Positions 43,674-53,424 are shown, counted from the first letter of the stretch. The stretch: 64,000 nucleotides of DNA from Dysgonomonas gadei ATCC BAA-286 (GCF_000213555.1 NZ_GL891980.1:558001-622000); one strand, 5' to 3'. Numbers and translations are program-made. The notes: a model not told the origin generated them from the sequence alone.

Positions 43674-44013
43674 CAGGAAATATCCGGATACATATCCCAA
43701 ACTACTTACAGCCCATCCAGGAAAATACATAACCGACAGTTGCAGGCTTAATGAATGATATAAAATACTTTCTTTCATTAAAAGCCAAACTTAATGAGTA
43801 ATTTTAGAGCCTGTTTAAATTTTATTCGTTCAAATTTTTAGAACTATTTTTGAGATAGTTTTTTCTTCCTCGAAGTGATAATAGCGGGCTATTTGAACTG
43901 AGAGAATGGAAAAAATAGCCAAAAAGAGACTAAAAATGAACGAAAAAGAATCTATAATAAAATATTTTGGTAAAATTTAAACAAGCTCTTAATCCTTATA
44001 TCACCGAAAATTG
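43674..44013. other. Gene-free interval around the MITE-like element
   Basis: Between the deformylase homologue and ilvE there are 399 bases without a supported gene. The interval is filled mainly by the 184-bp element. The left 130 bases show nothing recognisable. Confidence 0.5.
43806..43989. mobile_element. MITE-like element with 19-bp terminal inverted repeats
   Basis: AGAGCCTGTTTAAATTTTA (43806-43824) and TAAAATTTAAACAAGCTCT (43971-43989) are inverted copies differing at one base. The 184-bp interior is A+T-rich and contains a further imperfect inversion (TTCGTTCAAATTTTTAG near the left end, CTAAAAATGAACGAA near the right). It holds no transposase. Clear target-site duplication could not be identified. 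Size and structure fit a non-autonomous miniature element mobilised by a transposase elsewhere. Confidence 0.65.
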
Positions 44014-44021
44014 TATTTTTG
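44014..44021 (+). promoter_or_regulatory. -7 element of ilvE
   Basis: TATTTTTG matches TAnnTTTG. The place where the -33 element should be (about 43990-43994) falls directly at the right end of the MITE-like element, and no TTTG is there. Confidence 0.55.
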
Positions 44022-44072
44022 TGAGAATAAACAATCCTATCAATTATTATTGATGCTAAAACTTTTACTGAT

Positions 44073-45092
44073 ATGAATGCTATAGACTGGTCAAATTTGT
44101 CTTTCGGATATATGAAGACAGACTACAATGTAAGAAGTTATTACAAAGATGGGAAATGGAGTACACCTGCCGAGACAACATCCGAATCCATTGACATTCA
44201 TATGGCCGCAACCTGCCTCCATTACGGACAAGAAGCATTTGAAGGATTAAAAGCATTCAGGGGTAAAGATGGAAAAATCCGCATATTCAGAATGCGCGAC
44301 AATGCTTTACGCATGCAATCTTCGTGTCATGGTATTATGATGGCCGAACTCCCTGTAGAAGTATTCGAAGAAACTGTTCTGAAAGCTGTAAAACTAAACG
44401 AACGCTTCATACCTCCATATGGTAGCGGAGCTTCGTTATATATACGCCCGTTACTACTGGGTATGGGTGCACAAGTAGGTGTAAAACCAGCTAGCGAATA
44501 CCTGTTCCTTGTATTCGTAACACCCGTAGGGCCTTACTTCAAGGAAGGATTCAAACCTACTCCTGTAGCCATTCTTCGCGGATTTGACCGTGCTGCTCCG
44601 CTGGGTACAGGTACAATAAAAATAGGGGGAAACTACGCAGCCAGCCTTGTGGCCGGAAACAAAGCTCACGAAATGGGTTATTCTGCCGTATTATATCTGG
44701 ACGCAAAAGAAAAGAAATATCTGGACGAATGTGGTCCTGCCAATTTCTTCGGTATTAAAAATAATACATACATCACCCCTCTTTCTTCATCCATATTGCC
44801 ATCCATCACCAATAAAAGCCTGATGCAACTGGCAGAAGACATGGGGATGAAAGTGGAGCGCAGACAAGTAACCGAAGAAGAACTGGCGACATTCGAAGAA
44901 GCCGGACAGGTGGGTACCGCTGCCGTTATAAGCCCTATACTAAGGGTGGACGACATAGACGAAAACAAATCATATGTAATATCCAAAGATGGGAATGCAG
45001 GCCCTGTGAGCACAAAATTATATAACAAACTGAGAGGAATTCAACTCGGTGATGAACCCGACACTCACGGTTGGGTTACCGTATTAGACTAA
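44073..45092 (+). CDS. ilvE: Branched-chain amino acid aminotransferase
   Basis: This 339-residue class IV PLP aminotransferase of the long (BCAT II-like) subgroup has LHYGQEAFEGLKAFRG. The Schiff-base lysine region follows (GYSAVLYLDAKEKKYLDECGPANFF), and GTIKIGGNYAASL. It performs the last step in Leu, Ile and Val synthesis and the first in their breakdown. lptB follows 18 bases downstream. Confidence 0.93.
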   Translation: MNAIDWSNLSFGYMKTDYNVRSYYKDGKWSTPAETTSESIDIHMAATCLHYGQEAFEGLKAFRGKDGKIRIFRMRDNALRMQSSCHGIMMAELPVEVFEETVLKAVKLNERFIPPYGSGASLYIRPLLLGMGAQVGVKPASEYLFLVFVTPVGPYFKEGFKPTPVAILRGFDRAAPLGTGTIKIGGNYAASLVAGNKAHEMGYSAVLYLDAKEKKYLDECGPANFFGIKNNTYITPLSSSILPSITNKSLMQLAEDMGMKVERRQVTEEELATFEEAGQVGTAAVISPILRVDDIDENKSYVISKDGNAGPVSTKLYNKLRGIQLGDEPDTHGWVTVLD

Positions 45093-45110
45093 GCATCTCT
45101 ACAAGCAGAC

Positions 45111-45905
45111 ATGGAGGAAAAAATAGAAGAAATTACTGTACCGGAGGAGAAGCACATGGTGCTGCGTACCGAAAATCTGGTTAAACGATACAAATCGAGA
45201 ACAGTTGTCAATCACGTTTCTATAGACGTGAAACAAGGTGAGATCGTAGGTTTGCTCGGCCCTAACGGGGCGGGCAAGACCACTACTTTCTACATGACTG
45301 TAGGACTTGTAATGCCAAATGAGGGTAAAATCTTCCTCAACGAACAGGAGATCACAAAATTCCCCGTATACAAGCGTGCACAGAACGGAATCGGATACCT
45401 GGCCCAGGAAGCATCCATCTTCCGGAAAATGACTGTGGAAGATAATATACGATCTATTCTGGAAATGACCAAAACTTCAGCCGCTTATCAGAAGGAGAAG
45501 CTGGAAAGCCTCATTGAAGAATTCGGATTACAAAAAGTAAGGAAAAACTTGGGGGACAGGCTCTCCGGGGGCGAACGCCGGCGTTCTGAAATAGCCCGCT
45601 GTCTGGCTATAGACCCTAAATTTATAATGCTCGATGAGCCTTTCGCAGGAGTAGACCCCATTGCCGTGCAGGATATACAGGAAATTGTAGCCAAGCTCAA
45701 ATATAAGAACATCGGAATACTTATTACCGACCATAATGTGGATGAAACACTCAGTATTACCGACCGGGCATACCTGCTATTCGAAGGAAAGGTTTTGTTT
45801 CAGGGAACAGCCGAACAGCTTGCTAACAATGAGATAGTAAGAGAAAAATACCTCGGACGCGACTTCGAACTGAAACGCCGTAACTTTGAACATCTGAGAG
45901 AGTAA
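45111..45905 (+). CDS. lptB: LPS export ABC transporter ATP-binding protein
   Basis: This 264-residue ATPase has Walker A GPNGAGKTT at about 50-58, the Q loop, the signature LSGGERRR at about 150-157, Walker B IMLDEPFAGVDP and the His switch in LITDHNVDETL. It matches LptB/YhbG, which powers LPS transport from the inner to the outer membrane. An N-terminal extension of about 15 residues (EEKIEEITVPEEK) precedes the usual start. No other lpt gene is adjacent. Confidence 0.92.
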   Translation: MEEKIEEITVPEEKHMVLRTENLVKRYKSRTVVNHVSIDVKQGEIVGLLGPNGAGKTTTFYMTVGLVMPNEGKIFLNEQEITKFPVYKRAQNGIGYLAQEASIFRKMTVEDNIRSILEMTKTSAAYQKEKLESLIEEFGLQKVRKNLGDRLSGGERRRSEIARCLAIDPKFIMLDEPFAGVDPIAVQDIQEIVAKLKYKNIGILITDHNVDETLSITDRAYLLFEGKVLFQGTAEQLANNEIVREKYLGRDFELKRRNFEHLRE

Positions 45906-46083
45906 TATATCAACACTCCGGAAACTATTATTACAAATTAACTTTACAGACACAACTGATAGAAAGACAGGATATCGCCCCGATATACAGCCAATCCTAT
46001 TCTTATTCTTGTTATAAAAAACAAAATAGAATAGATTCATACTATTTACTTAATTAGATTAGAGATAAATAAAGATTTTTATC

Positions 46084-46091
46084 TACCTTTG
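46084..46091 (+). promoter_or_regulatory. -7 element very close to the ruvX start
   Basis: TACCTTTG matches TAnnTTTG and ends nine bases before the ATG at 46101, so the leader would be only a few bases long. Its TTG is a false start codon. Confidence 0.6.
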
Positions 46092-46100
46092 TTTTTTAAT

Positions 46101-46526
46101 ATGGGAAGATTTTTGGCTTTAGATTATGGGACAAAGCGAACAGGCATAGCGGTTTCCGATACGCTTAAAATTATTGCTAACGGCTTGACTACTGTTCCTA
46201 CTCATACTCTGTTCGATTATCTTAAAACCTATTTGGAAAGAGAAGATGTAGAGTGCATCATAGTAGGCCTGCCAAAGCAAATGAATAACGAATATTCCGA
46301 GAACATGAAGCATATTCGCCCGTTTGTGAAAAAGTTGCAAAATCTTTATCCGGATATCCCTGTTGAAATGTACGACGAACGCTTTACATCAGCCTTAGCT
46401 CAAAAAACAATGATTGATGCGGGTCTAAGAAAGAAAGACAGGCAAAACAAAGCTCTTGTAGACGAAATCAGTGCGGTCATTATACTGCAAAGCTATATGG
46501 AGAGCCTGCGATTACAAAACAAATGA
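46101..46526 (+). CDS. ruvX: RuvX/YqgF-family putative pre-16S rRNA nuclease
   Basis: The ATG at 46101 gives 141 residues with the RNase-H-like fold of the family: MGRFLALDYGTKRTGIAVSD with the catalytic Asp, VGLPKQMNNEYSEN, and YDERFTSALAQ near the end. The E. coli protein trims the 5' end of 16S rRNA; it was earlier thought to resolve Holliday junctions. The canonical def follows 13 bases after its stop. Confidence 0.92.
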   Translation: MGRFLALDYGTKRTGIAVSDTLKIIANGLTTVPTHTLFDYLKTYLEREDVECIIVGLPKQMNNEYSENMKHIRPFVKKLQNLYPDIPVEMYDERFTSALAQKTMIDAGLRKKDRQNKALVDEISAVIILQSYMESLRLQNK

Positions 46527-46539
46527 ACAATAAAAAAAT

Positions 46540-47103
46540 ATGATACTACCCATATATCTGTATGGTCATTCGGTGCTAAGAAAAAAAAGCAGAGAGATCT
46601 CATCCGATTACCCCAATCTGAAAGAACTTATCGAAAATATGTTCGAAACCATGTACAATGCTGATGGTATCGGATTAGCCGCTCCCCAGATAGGGCTGGA
46701 CATACGCCTCTTTGTTATCGATTTAGAGCCTTTAGCCGAAGATAATCCAATCTACTCAGGATTCAAGAAAGTATTTATCAATCCGGTTATTATTGAAGAA
46801 ACAGGTGAGGTAGTAAAAATGGAAGAGGGTTGCCTAAGTATTCCGGGTATCAATGAGGGTGTAGACAGGAATGAAAAAATCCGGATACAATATCTCGACG
46901 AAAATTTTGTTTCTCACGATGAAGTATACGATGCTTTTTTTGCACGTTGCATACAGCATGAATACGATCATATAGAGGGAATATTGTTTATAGACAAGAT
47001 ATCAGGCATACGTAAACAACTAATAAAGAGTAAACTGAACAATTTAATAAAAGGGCGGACAAATTGTCATTACAAAGTAAAACCTTCGGATAATAAAAAT
47101 TGA
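46540..47103 (+). CDS. def: Peptide deformylase
   Basis: This 187-residue protein has all three motifs in classical form: GIGLAAPQ at 43-50, EGCLSIP with Cys98, and QHEYDHIEG with His140, Glu141 and His144. It removes the formyl group from new N-termini in the cytoplasm. The length and absence of a signal peptide contrast with the lipoprotein-type copy at 43038. It lies behind ruvX and ends 19 bases before the export lipoprotein genes, which may be transcribed with it. Confidence 0.96.
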   Translation: MILPIYLYGHSVLRKKSREISSDYPNLKELIENMFETMYNADGIGLAAPQIGLDIRLFVIDLEPLAEDNPIYSGFKKVFINPVIIEETGEVVKMEEGCLSIPGINEGVDRNEKIRIQYLDENFVSHDEVYDAFFARCIQHEYDHIEGILFIDKISGIRKQLIKSKLNNLIKGRTNCHYKVKPSDNKN

Positions 47104-47122
47104 GAAACCGGATATATAATTT

Positions 47123-47935
47123 ATGAAAAGCCTAACAAAAGTACTTTTAATACTGTTTTGTATTATCTCCAGTCTCAGTTCTTGTGTAACCAACAAGCAA
47201 ACAGACCTGCTGCAAGATATAAAACTGAATTATCCTCAGTTGATGGTCAAAGCAGAAGAATACAAAGTCATCCCCGGAGATCAGTTAAGCATCATTGTAT
47301 ATGCATGGGATCGTGAAACCGCAAATATGTTTGCCGGTTATAGCCCCCAATATACATTCAGAGGCATGAACGAATCGACAGGTGTTAGTGTAGGCTCCGA
47401 AATCAGAAGTCTGGAAAACACATGGAACATAAGACCTACAACTGTTTATGCAGATGGTACTATCAACTTTCCTTATGTTGGAAAAATATATGTCCAGGGA
47501 CTTACCCTCCTACAAATAAAAACTGCTATCAGTCAGAAACTGAATACCTTCTCGGAAGGAACTATGGCTGATGTTACACTAGCTAACAGGTATTTCAGTG
47601 TACTGGGAGAAGCCGGAGCAAACAGAATAACGATGACCAGTACTTCCATGACAATATATCAGGCTCTATCCATAGCGACTAATATAGGGCCTTACGGTGA
47701 CCGTTCTAAAGTGACTATTATCAGACAGAACGCGAGTGGGTCACTCACCAAAACATTCGACCTGAGAAGCAAAGATATTATCGACACTGAATTTTATTAT
47801 ATACAGCCAAACGATGTTATATATGTACCTCAAACTAAAGGAAAATTCCTGGGGGCAACCACATCATTTACAGGAGTTTTCGGCATGATAACATCACTAG
47901 CCGGAGTTATAATATTAATACTCAGAATTTTTTAA
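47123..47935 (+). CDS. Wza-like polysaccharide export lipoprotein (first copy)
   Basis: This 270-residue protein has a lipobox ending at Cys21 (SLSSC), the polysaccharide export domain (YKVIPGDQLSIIVYAWDRE) and a SLBB-like domain (YFSVLGEAGANRITMTSTSMTIYQAL). A C-terminal hydrophobic helix (about residues 250-268) follows. Wza-type proteins form the outer-membrane channel for capsule or exopolysaccharide. The next gene is a diverged paralogue, starting one base after this stop. Confidence 0.88.
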   Translation: MKSLTKVLLILFCIISSLSSCVTNKQTDLLQDIKLNYPQLMVKAEEYKVIPGDQLSIIVYAWDRETANMFAGYSPQYTFRGMNESTGVSVGSEIRSLENTWNIRPTTVYADGTINFPYVGKIYVQGLTLLQIKTAISQKLNTFSEGTMADVTLANRYFSVLGEAGANRITMTSTSMTIYQALSIATNIGPYGDRSKVTIIRQNASGSLTKTFDLRSKDIIDTEFYYIQPNDVIYVPQTKGKFLGATTSFTGVFGMITSLAGVIILILRIF

Positions 47936-47936
47936 T

Positions 47937-48683
47937 ATGAAATACACGTTATATTTTCTGTTACTCTGCATATCCATCTCAGGTATTTTCTCCTCTTGTA
48001 TATCGAGCGAAGAGATAAACTATCTTCAGGCTATTGACAAACAGTACCCCCTTCAAGAATTTAAGGAATACAAACTGGATGTCGGAGATATGATATCATG
48101 TGCTATTTCATCCAGTGACCAGGAACTGGTAAGCACTTTCAATACGGTAATTACCAACAACCAGAATGTATTGAAAACATATACGATCTACGAAGACAGC
48201 ACTGTTATACTTCCGTTTTTCGGTACAGCCAAAGTTGCCGGACATACCGTACAAGAAGCCGAAATCATTATACAAAACCTGATGCAACAATCAGTAAAAG
48301 ATGTACAGGTAAAAGTAACTATGGCCAATAATTTTTTCTATATTTATGCCAACGATAAAAGAGGGTCTTATCAGGTATATAAAGATAATATGACTATTTA
48401 TCAGGCATTGGCTATATCACAACAAACCACCGGCCTGATGGATCTTACCAGGGTGAGTATAGTGCGAAAAGGACCCGATGGAAACACACAGGTAAAAACA
48501 TTCGACCTGAGGAGCCAGGATGTAATTCAGTCCGAATATTATTATATTAAGCCAAATGATGTTATTTATTTTCCTACAAATAAAAACTCATTCTTCAATA
48601 TAAGTTCGATGAGTTCTTTTATTACAACAATGTCAGTTCCGTTACAGTTCTTATTATACTCAATCATATACCGGGGATTTTAG
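47937..48683 (+). CDS. Wza-like polysaccharide export lipoprotein (second copy)
   Basis: This 248-residue protein is homologous to its upstream neighbour. It has a lipobox ending at Cys21 (GIFSSC), the YKLDVGDMISCAISSSDQE export domain, then FFYIYANDKRGSYQVYKDNMTIYQALAI, with the same YYYIKPNDVIYFP end pattern and a final hydrophobic helix. Two tandem copies before one kinase are unusual; they could form a mixed channel or one may be regulatory. Confidence 0.85.
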   Translation: MKYTLYFLLLCISISGIFSSCISSEEINYLQAIDKQYPLQEFKEYKLDVGDMISCAISSSDQELVSTFNTVITNNQNVLKTYTIYEDSTVILPFFGTAKVAGHTVQEAEIIIQNLMQQSVKDVQVKVTMANNFFYIYANDKRGSYQVYKDNMTIYQALAISQQTTGLMDLTRVSIVRKGPDGNTQVKTFDLRSQDVIQSEYYYIKPNDVIYFPTNKNSFFNISSMSSFITTMSVPLQFLLYSIIYRGF

Positions 48684-48803
48684 ATAAAAGAGCGAGAAGA
48701 CACAGATGTAGAGAGATAAAAGATAATAAGCATTCAGTTAGTGATGATGGTTAATTGAAGAACAAACACCCAAACATAAGCGTTATAGAAACAGATAGTT
48801 ATC

Positions 48804-51209
48804 ATGGATAATAACAATAAAAAAGTAATAGAGTCCGATCCCTATTTCGAGGAAGTAAAGACAAAGACAAACATCTCATTCGATTTTGTCCTTTGGTTTT
48901 ACCGTATATTGAAATACTGGTATCTTTTTATTATATCGGTCGCCCTATTTCTTGGCTATGCATATATAAAAAATAAATCATGGGTACCTGTATTCTATGT
49001 TCAGGCCTTGATGATTTTGGAAGATAGGAATACTGCCAGTGTTGTTGCAGGTTCTGTTCCAACAGGGACATTATTGCGTAATACAGAAAATCAACAAATT
49101 GTATTAAAATCCTATGGACTAACCGAAAGGACTGTAAAAAGTTTACCGGCTAAAATGCGTATAGAGTATTATATACAGACTCGGTTCAAATATATCAGCT
49201 TGTATACAGACACACCCATCGAAATAGAAATGATCGATATTAAGCCGGAAGCATATAATTACTCATACGAAATAGCATATATCGACCAGGAAAAATGTGA
49301 AATCAGCTATAAAGAGAATCCTGAATCAGAAACTAAAATATCTTTAATAGCACCATTTGAACAAGAAATAGACTATAAGCTATTCAAAATAAAACTGCAT
49401 AAGACTCCTAATTTCAGAAACGATGTCAAAGGTGCTTTCAAACCGGATATTTCAACATTCAATTTCAGATTCCTCTCCGAAGGCCAACTCATAGGAATGT
49501 ATAGTGGACGTATAGGTTCTGACCTTCAAAATAATTCATCCATCCTATCCATATCAATGTCAGGCACAAACCCGGCAAAGGATGTAGATTACCTGAATGT
49601 ATTACTTAAAGAATTTGAGAATTACAACCTGGCTCTAAAAAACGAGCAGGCAGAACTTACAATAGAATTTCTTGACAACCAGTTGAAATTAATTAATGAT
49701 TCCCTGGATATTTCACGCTTCAAGCTCGAAAAATTTCAGAAAGAAACCGGTGTATATGATGTTTCATCCCAGTCATTAAGAATAGCTCTGGATAGTGCAG
49801 ACAGGGAAAAAGATGCCCTAGCCTTAAGAGAAAAATCCGTTTTGCTCCTGACCGAAAAAATGAAGGAGAAAATACTCGGAACTGATGATTTAATGGATCC
49901 GGCTAGTATGAATATCCGGAATCCTAAATTAAGTGAATTCGTTGTAAAATATAATGAATTATTACAAAAAGCACGAAATCTGGGGGCAAAAAACCCATTA
50001 TATAATAAAACCATAGATGAGTTGAACGACCTCAGGGTAAAAATTTTACAAGAAATCCAGGTCTCCCAGATCAATCTTCAAAACCAGAAAGATGCCTTAG
50101 TACGAAAATATGAAGTGCTCCAATTGAAGATAGACAATCTTCCTCCTCAGGAACGGGACTTGATAAAGTTCCAGCGGGAATTTCGTGTAAATGAGATGTA
50201 CCACCAGTATCTCACTCAAAGACAATATGAAGCCAAAATACAAAAGGCTTCAAATACACCGGACAACTTTATCTGGGAAGCACCGAGGCAAATGGGTGGA
50301 GCTGTAAATGGAGGAGAAATAGGTAAGAACTATACATATTACTTTATTATAGGTCTCATTCTGCCATTATGCTTCGTAGTACTGAAAGAAGAAATTTTGA
50401 ATTTCTCGATTACGACAAAAGAAGAATGCGAAAAAATTTCAGGCTTCCCTGTTATCGGTACAATAGAAAATGTTTCCAAGAAACTTAATAACGGAGTAGT
50501 CCTGGTCAAGAACTATCCGAAATCGAGCTTTGCCGAATCGTTTCGTAATATGCGTGTCCGGATAGAATATATGGCACAGCGGGAAAATAAAATAACAGTC
50601 CTGGTTACCTCTACTGAGCCTGCTGACGGTAAGACATTCATAGCTACGAACATTGCGTCTGTATATCAACTGATGGGTAAAAAAGTTATCATTGTAGACT
50701 TAGACCTCCGCCGACCTTCAGTTGCTAAAACGCTACAAATAGATTCGCAGAAAGGCATATCGAACTACCTGATAGGACAGGTTACATTGGATGAAATCAC
50801 ATACTCTCATCCCGACTATGGATTCGATATCATTCCTGCCGGAACATTGCCTCCAAACCCAAGCGAACTAATAAAAACGGCTAAAACAAAGCAAGTACTG
50901 GAACACCTGAAGGAAATGTACGATTATGTCATCATCGACTGTAGCCCTGTAGGATTGGTTTCGGATGCATACATTCTATCCGAAATAGCAGATACGACTT
51001 TGTTTGTGGTACGCCGTGCCAAAACAAATAAATCATTCTTCAAGAGCGTTATCACCCAGTTGAGATATGACGGTGTGGAAGACATAGCGCTTGTCTTCAA
51101 TGATGTTAAAGGACGTGAAGGTTATTACGGAACATCCCGCTACTACGGAGACAGAACATATTATCTCAAGAAGAATTCATACTATCACGACGACTATTTC
51201 GAAAACTAA
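48804..51209 (+). CDS. Wzc-like polysaccharide co-polymerase and tyrosine kinase
   Basis: This 801-residue protein has a Wzz-type N-terminal half with membrane helices at about residues 33-53 and 515-535 around a long coiled periplasmic part. A cytoplasmic BY-kinase follows. The kinase has Walker A in STEPADGKTF, Walker A' in VIIVDLDLRRPS and Walker B in YVIIDCSPVG. A C-terminal Tyr cluster (YYGTSRYYGDRTYY, then YYHDDYF) is the autophosphorylation tail. It controls chain length and export, working with the two upstream Wza-like proteins. The 120-base gap before it shows no evident promoter. No glycosyltransferase genes follow. Confidence 0.92.
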   Translation: MDNNNKKVIESDPYFEEVKTKTNISFDFVLWFYRILKYWYLFIISVALFLGYAYIKNKSWVPVFYVQALMILEDRNTASVVAGSVPTGTLLRNTENQQIVLKSYGLTERTVKSLPAKMRIEYYIQTRFKYISLYTDTPIEIEMIDIKPEAYNYSYEIAYIDQEKCEISYKENPESETKISLIAPFEQEIDYKLFKIKLHKTPNFRNDVKGAFKPDISTFNFRFLSEGQLIGMYSGRIGSDLQNNSSILSISMSGTNPAKDVDYLNVLLKEFENYNLALKNEQAELTIEFLDNQLKLINDSLDISRFKLEKFQKETGVYDVSSQSLRIALDSADREKDALALREKSVLLLTEKMKEKILGTDDLMDPASMNIRNPKLSEFVVKYNELLQKARNLGAKNPLYNKTIDELNDLRVKILQEIQVSQINLQNQKDALVRKYEVLQLKIDNLPPQERDLIKFQREFRVNEMYHQYLTQRQYEAKIQKASNTPDNFIWEAPRQMGGAVNGGEIGKNYTYYFIIGLILPLCFVVLKEEILNFSITTKEECEKISGFPVIGTIENVSKKLNNGVVLVKNYPKSSFAESFRNMRVRIEYMAQRENKITVLVTSTEPADGKTFIATNIASVYQLMGKKVIIVDLDLRRPSVAKTLQIDSQKGISNYLIGQVTLDEITYSHPDYGFDIIPAGTLPPNPSELIKTAKTKQVLEHLKEMYDYVIIDCSPVGLVSDAYILSEIADTTLFVVRRAKTNKSFFKSVITQLRYDGVEDIALVFNDVKGREGYYGTSRYYGDRTYYLKKNSYYHDDYFEN

Positions 51210-51222
51210 AAAATATATTAAA

Positions 51223-51254
51223 AAGAGAGGCTCCGACAGCCTCTCTTCTTTTTT
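51223..51254 (+). terminator. Terminator after the Wzc-like gene
   Basis: AAGAGAGGCT (51223-51232) pairs perfectly with AGCCTCTCTT (51238-51247) over a 5-base loop and runs into CTTTTTTG. Confidence 0.88.
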
Positions 51255-51270
51255 GTTAACGTATTATTCA

Positions 51271-51278
51271 TATATTTG
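51271..51278 (+). promoter_or_regulatory. -7 element of the 684-residue TPR gene
   Basis: TATATTTG, a perfect TAnnTTTG, ends 26 bases before the GTG start at 51305. Confidence 0.6.
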
Positions 51279-51304
51279 CTGCTCAATGATTAATACAATC
51301 TATC

Positions 51305-53359
51305 GTGAAGAGATTTTTATTTTCAATACTAGTTCTGATAAACAGCCTGATCGCAGTTTCCCAGATTAATACAGACCGTGTAATCTTAATAGGACGTAAC
51401 TCGCTCTATTTCGAAGATTATGTCTTGGCGATACAATACTTCAATCAGGCCATAAAAGCAAAGCCGTACCTTGCGGAACCTTACTTTTATCGTGCCATTG
51501 CAAAATATTATCTCGACGATTACAGGGGTACGGAAGATGACTGCACGCTGGCCCTGGAAAGAAACCCTTTTATGTCGAAAGCTTATCAGCTACGTGCCGA
51601 TGCCCGCCAGAATCAGAATAACTATGATGGAGCATTAGAAGATTACAAAGTTTCGCTGGAGGTATATCCGAACGATAAATTCGCATTAATCAACATGGGT
51701 ATAGTCAATATCCAAAAGAAGGATTACGAAGAAGCCGAAAAATATCTGAACACCCTGCTCAAATCCTATCCGACCTATACACAAGGCTTCCTCACCAGAG
51801 GAGCCCTCTATCAGGAAAAAGGAGATACGCTACAGGCCTTCGAAAATTATAACCAGGCTATAAAGCTCGATAAATACCTGCCCCAATCCTACTCTATGCG
51901 CGGATTGCTCTATTATTATAAAAAGGACTATGATAAAGCAATGGCCGACCTTGACGAAGCCATACGTATAGATCCGCTTCAATCCGGTAATTACATCAAC
52001 CGGGGATTGATACGGTATTCAAAGAATGACCTTCGCGGAGCGATGTCCGACTACGATAAAGTTATCGACCTCGACCCGAATAATATAATTGCCCGTTTCA
52101 ACCGTGGATTACTACGTTCACAGGTAGGTGACGACAACCGTGCCATAGCCGATTTCGATATAGTATTGAAGTATGAGCCAAACAACTATATCGCGTATTT
52201 CAACCGCTCCCTGATAAAGAATAATATCGGAGACTATACAGGATCATTGGAAGACCTGAATGTTGTATTGGCGGAATATCCCGAATTCTATCACGGATTT
52301 TATATGCGTTCCGAGATCAAACGCCGCCAAAACGACCTGAAAGGCGCTGAACGGGATTTCAATTATGCACGTAATGAGGAAAGCCGTAAAAATAAAGAAA
52401 TATTGGCCGGACAAACCGAAGAAAAATCAGAAAAGGACAAGACAAGGGAAAAATCGGACAAAGACATTGATAAATTTAACCTGCTTGTTGTAGCTGATAA
52501 GACAGAGGAAGAAAAAAGCAAATATAACAATGATACCAGAGGCCGCATACAGAACAAGCAGGTCAAACTCGATCTGGAACCTCAGTTTATTGTTTCATAT
52601 TACGAAAAGCCGAACGATATCCGCCGGTTTGTGTATTACAGCCAGCTTATCGACAATATAAACAAACGGGCAATATTGCCTAAAAAACTGAGAATCACTA
52701 ACAGTGAGGCTTCCCTGAACGAATTCCAGATACAGGAGCACTTCAAATCGATAGACGACCTGTCGAAACGTATTGCCGACCAGCCGGCAAATGCAGACCT
52801 GTATTTTGCCAGAGCTATGGACTATATGCTGGTACAGGATTTTACCAACTCTATAGAAGATTTTAATAAGGCAATAAGCCTCGATCCGAAATTTACGCTG
52901 GCATATTTCAATCTGGCCGTTGTATATACGAAACAACTCAACCTGAGGGAAAATGTACCTGAGTATGAAAAGAAAAGCGATCAAACTGATTTAGCGACCT
53001 TAGGCGGAATAAAGAAAGACAATTCATTACCTGCTGCAACGACTATTGTCGATCCGGGTAAAATGGAGTACGACCTCATTGTCAAGAATTATAACAAAGT
53101 GATAGAGCTGAATCCTGAATTTATCTATGCTTATTACAACAGGGCGGGAATACGCTACAAGCAAAACGATTACCGTGCCGCCATACTTGACTACAACGAA
53201 GCTCTCAGACGCGACCCTGAGTTTGCCGAAGGGTATTACAACAGGGGATTAAGCCGCTTCCAGGTCAAAGACAAAGACCGTGCACTCGACGATATGCGTA
53301 AAGCCGGGGAAATGGGCGTTGTGGAGGCTTATAGCATAATTAAACGCATGACAGAATAA
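51305..53359 (+). CDS. Exported TPR-repeat protein
   Basis: This 684-residue protein starts at GTG, read as MKRFLFSILVLINSLIAVSQ, a signal peptide. About nine TPR repeats follow in the first half (for example YFYRAIAKYYLDDYRGTEDDCTLAL and YYNRGLSRFQVKDKDRALDDM). A charged Lys/Glu/Asp linker lies at about 355-400, and at least four more repeats fill the second half. No ATG is in frame at a suitable place. It is probably periplasmic or outer-membrane scaffolding. It comes right after the polysaccharide export genes but has its own promoter, so a functional link is only suggested. Confidence 0.82.
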   Translation: MKRFLFSILVLINSLIAVSQINTDRVILIGRNSLYFEDYVLAIQYFNQAIKAKPYLAEPYFYRAIAKYYLDDYRGTEDDCTLALERNPFMSKAYQLRADARQNQNNYDGALEDYKVSLEVYPNDKFALINMGIVNIQKKDYEEAEKYLNTLLKSYPTYTQGFLTRGALYQEKGDTLQAFENYNQAIKLDKYLPQSYSMRGLLYYYKKDYDKAMADLDEAIRIDPLQSGNYINRGLIRYSKNDLRGAMSDYDKVIDLDPNNIIARFNRGLLRSQVGDDNRAIADFDIVLKYEPNNYIAYFNRSLIKNNIGDYTGSLEDLNVVLAEYPEFYHGFYMRSEIKRRQNDLKGAERDFNYARNEESRKNKEILAGQTEEKSEKDKTREKSDKDIDKFNLLVVADKTEEEKSKYNNDTRGRIQNKQVKLDLEPQFIVSYYEKPNDIRRFVYYSQLIDNINKRAILPKKLRITNSEASLNEFQIQEHFKSIDDLSKRIADQPANADLYFARAMDYMLVQDFTNSIEDFNKAISLDPKFTLAYFNLAVVYTKQLNLRENVPEYEKKSDQTDLATLGGIKKDNSLPAATTIVDPGKMEYDLIVKNYNKVIELNPEFIYAYYNRAGIRYKQNDYRAAILDYNEALRRDPEFAEGYYNRGLSRFQVKDKDRALDDMRKAGEMGVVEAYSIIKRMTE

Positions 53360-53377
53360 ATTAAGAATACTCCCGAT

Positions 53378-53424
53378 AAATATTCCTCATAGAATTTTAT
53401 ACAGTTCTATGAGGAATATTTTTA
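53378..53424 (+). terminator. Strong terminator after the TPR gene
   Basis: A perfect 17-bp stem (53378-53394 with 53405-53421) over a 10-base loop, ending in TTTTTAT. Confidence 0.9.

Noticed and set aside
46089..46100. TTG at 46089 as the ruvX start
   Set aside because: It overlaps the -7 element TACCTTTG, and the ATG at 46101 matches the family N-terminus.
47123..53359. A full capsule locus
   Set aside because: Only export and chain-length components are present; no glycosyltransferase, flippase or polymerase is found.
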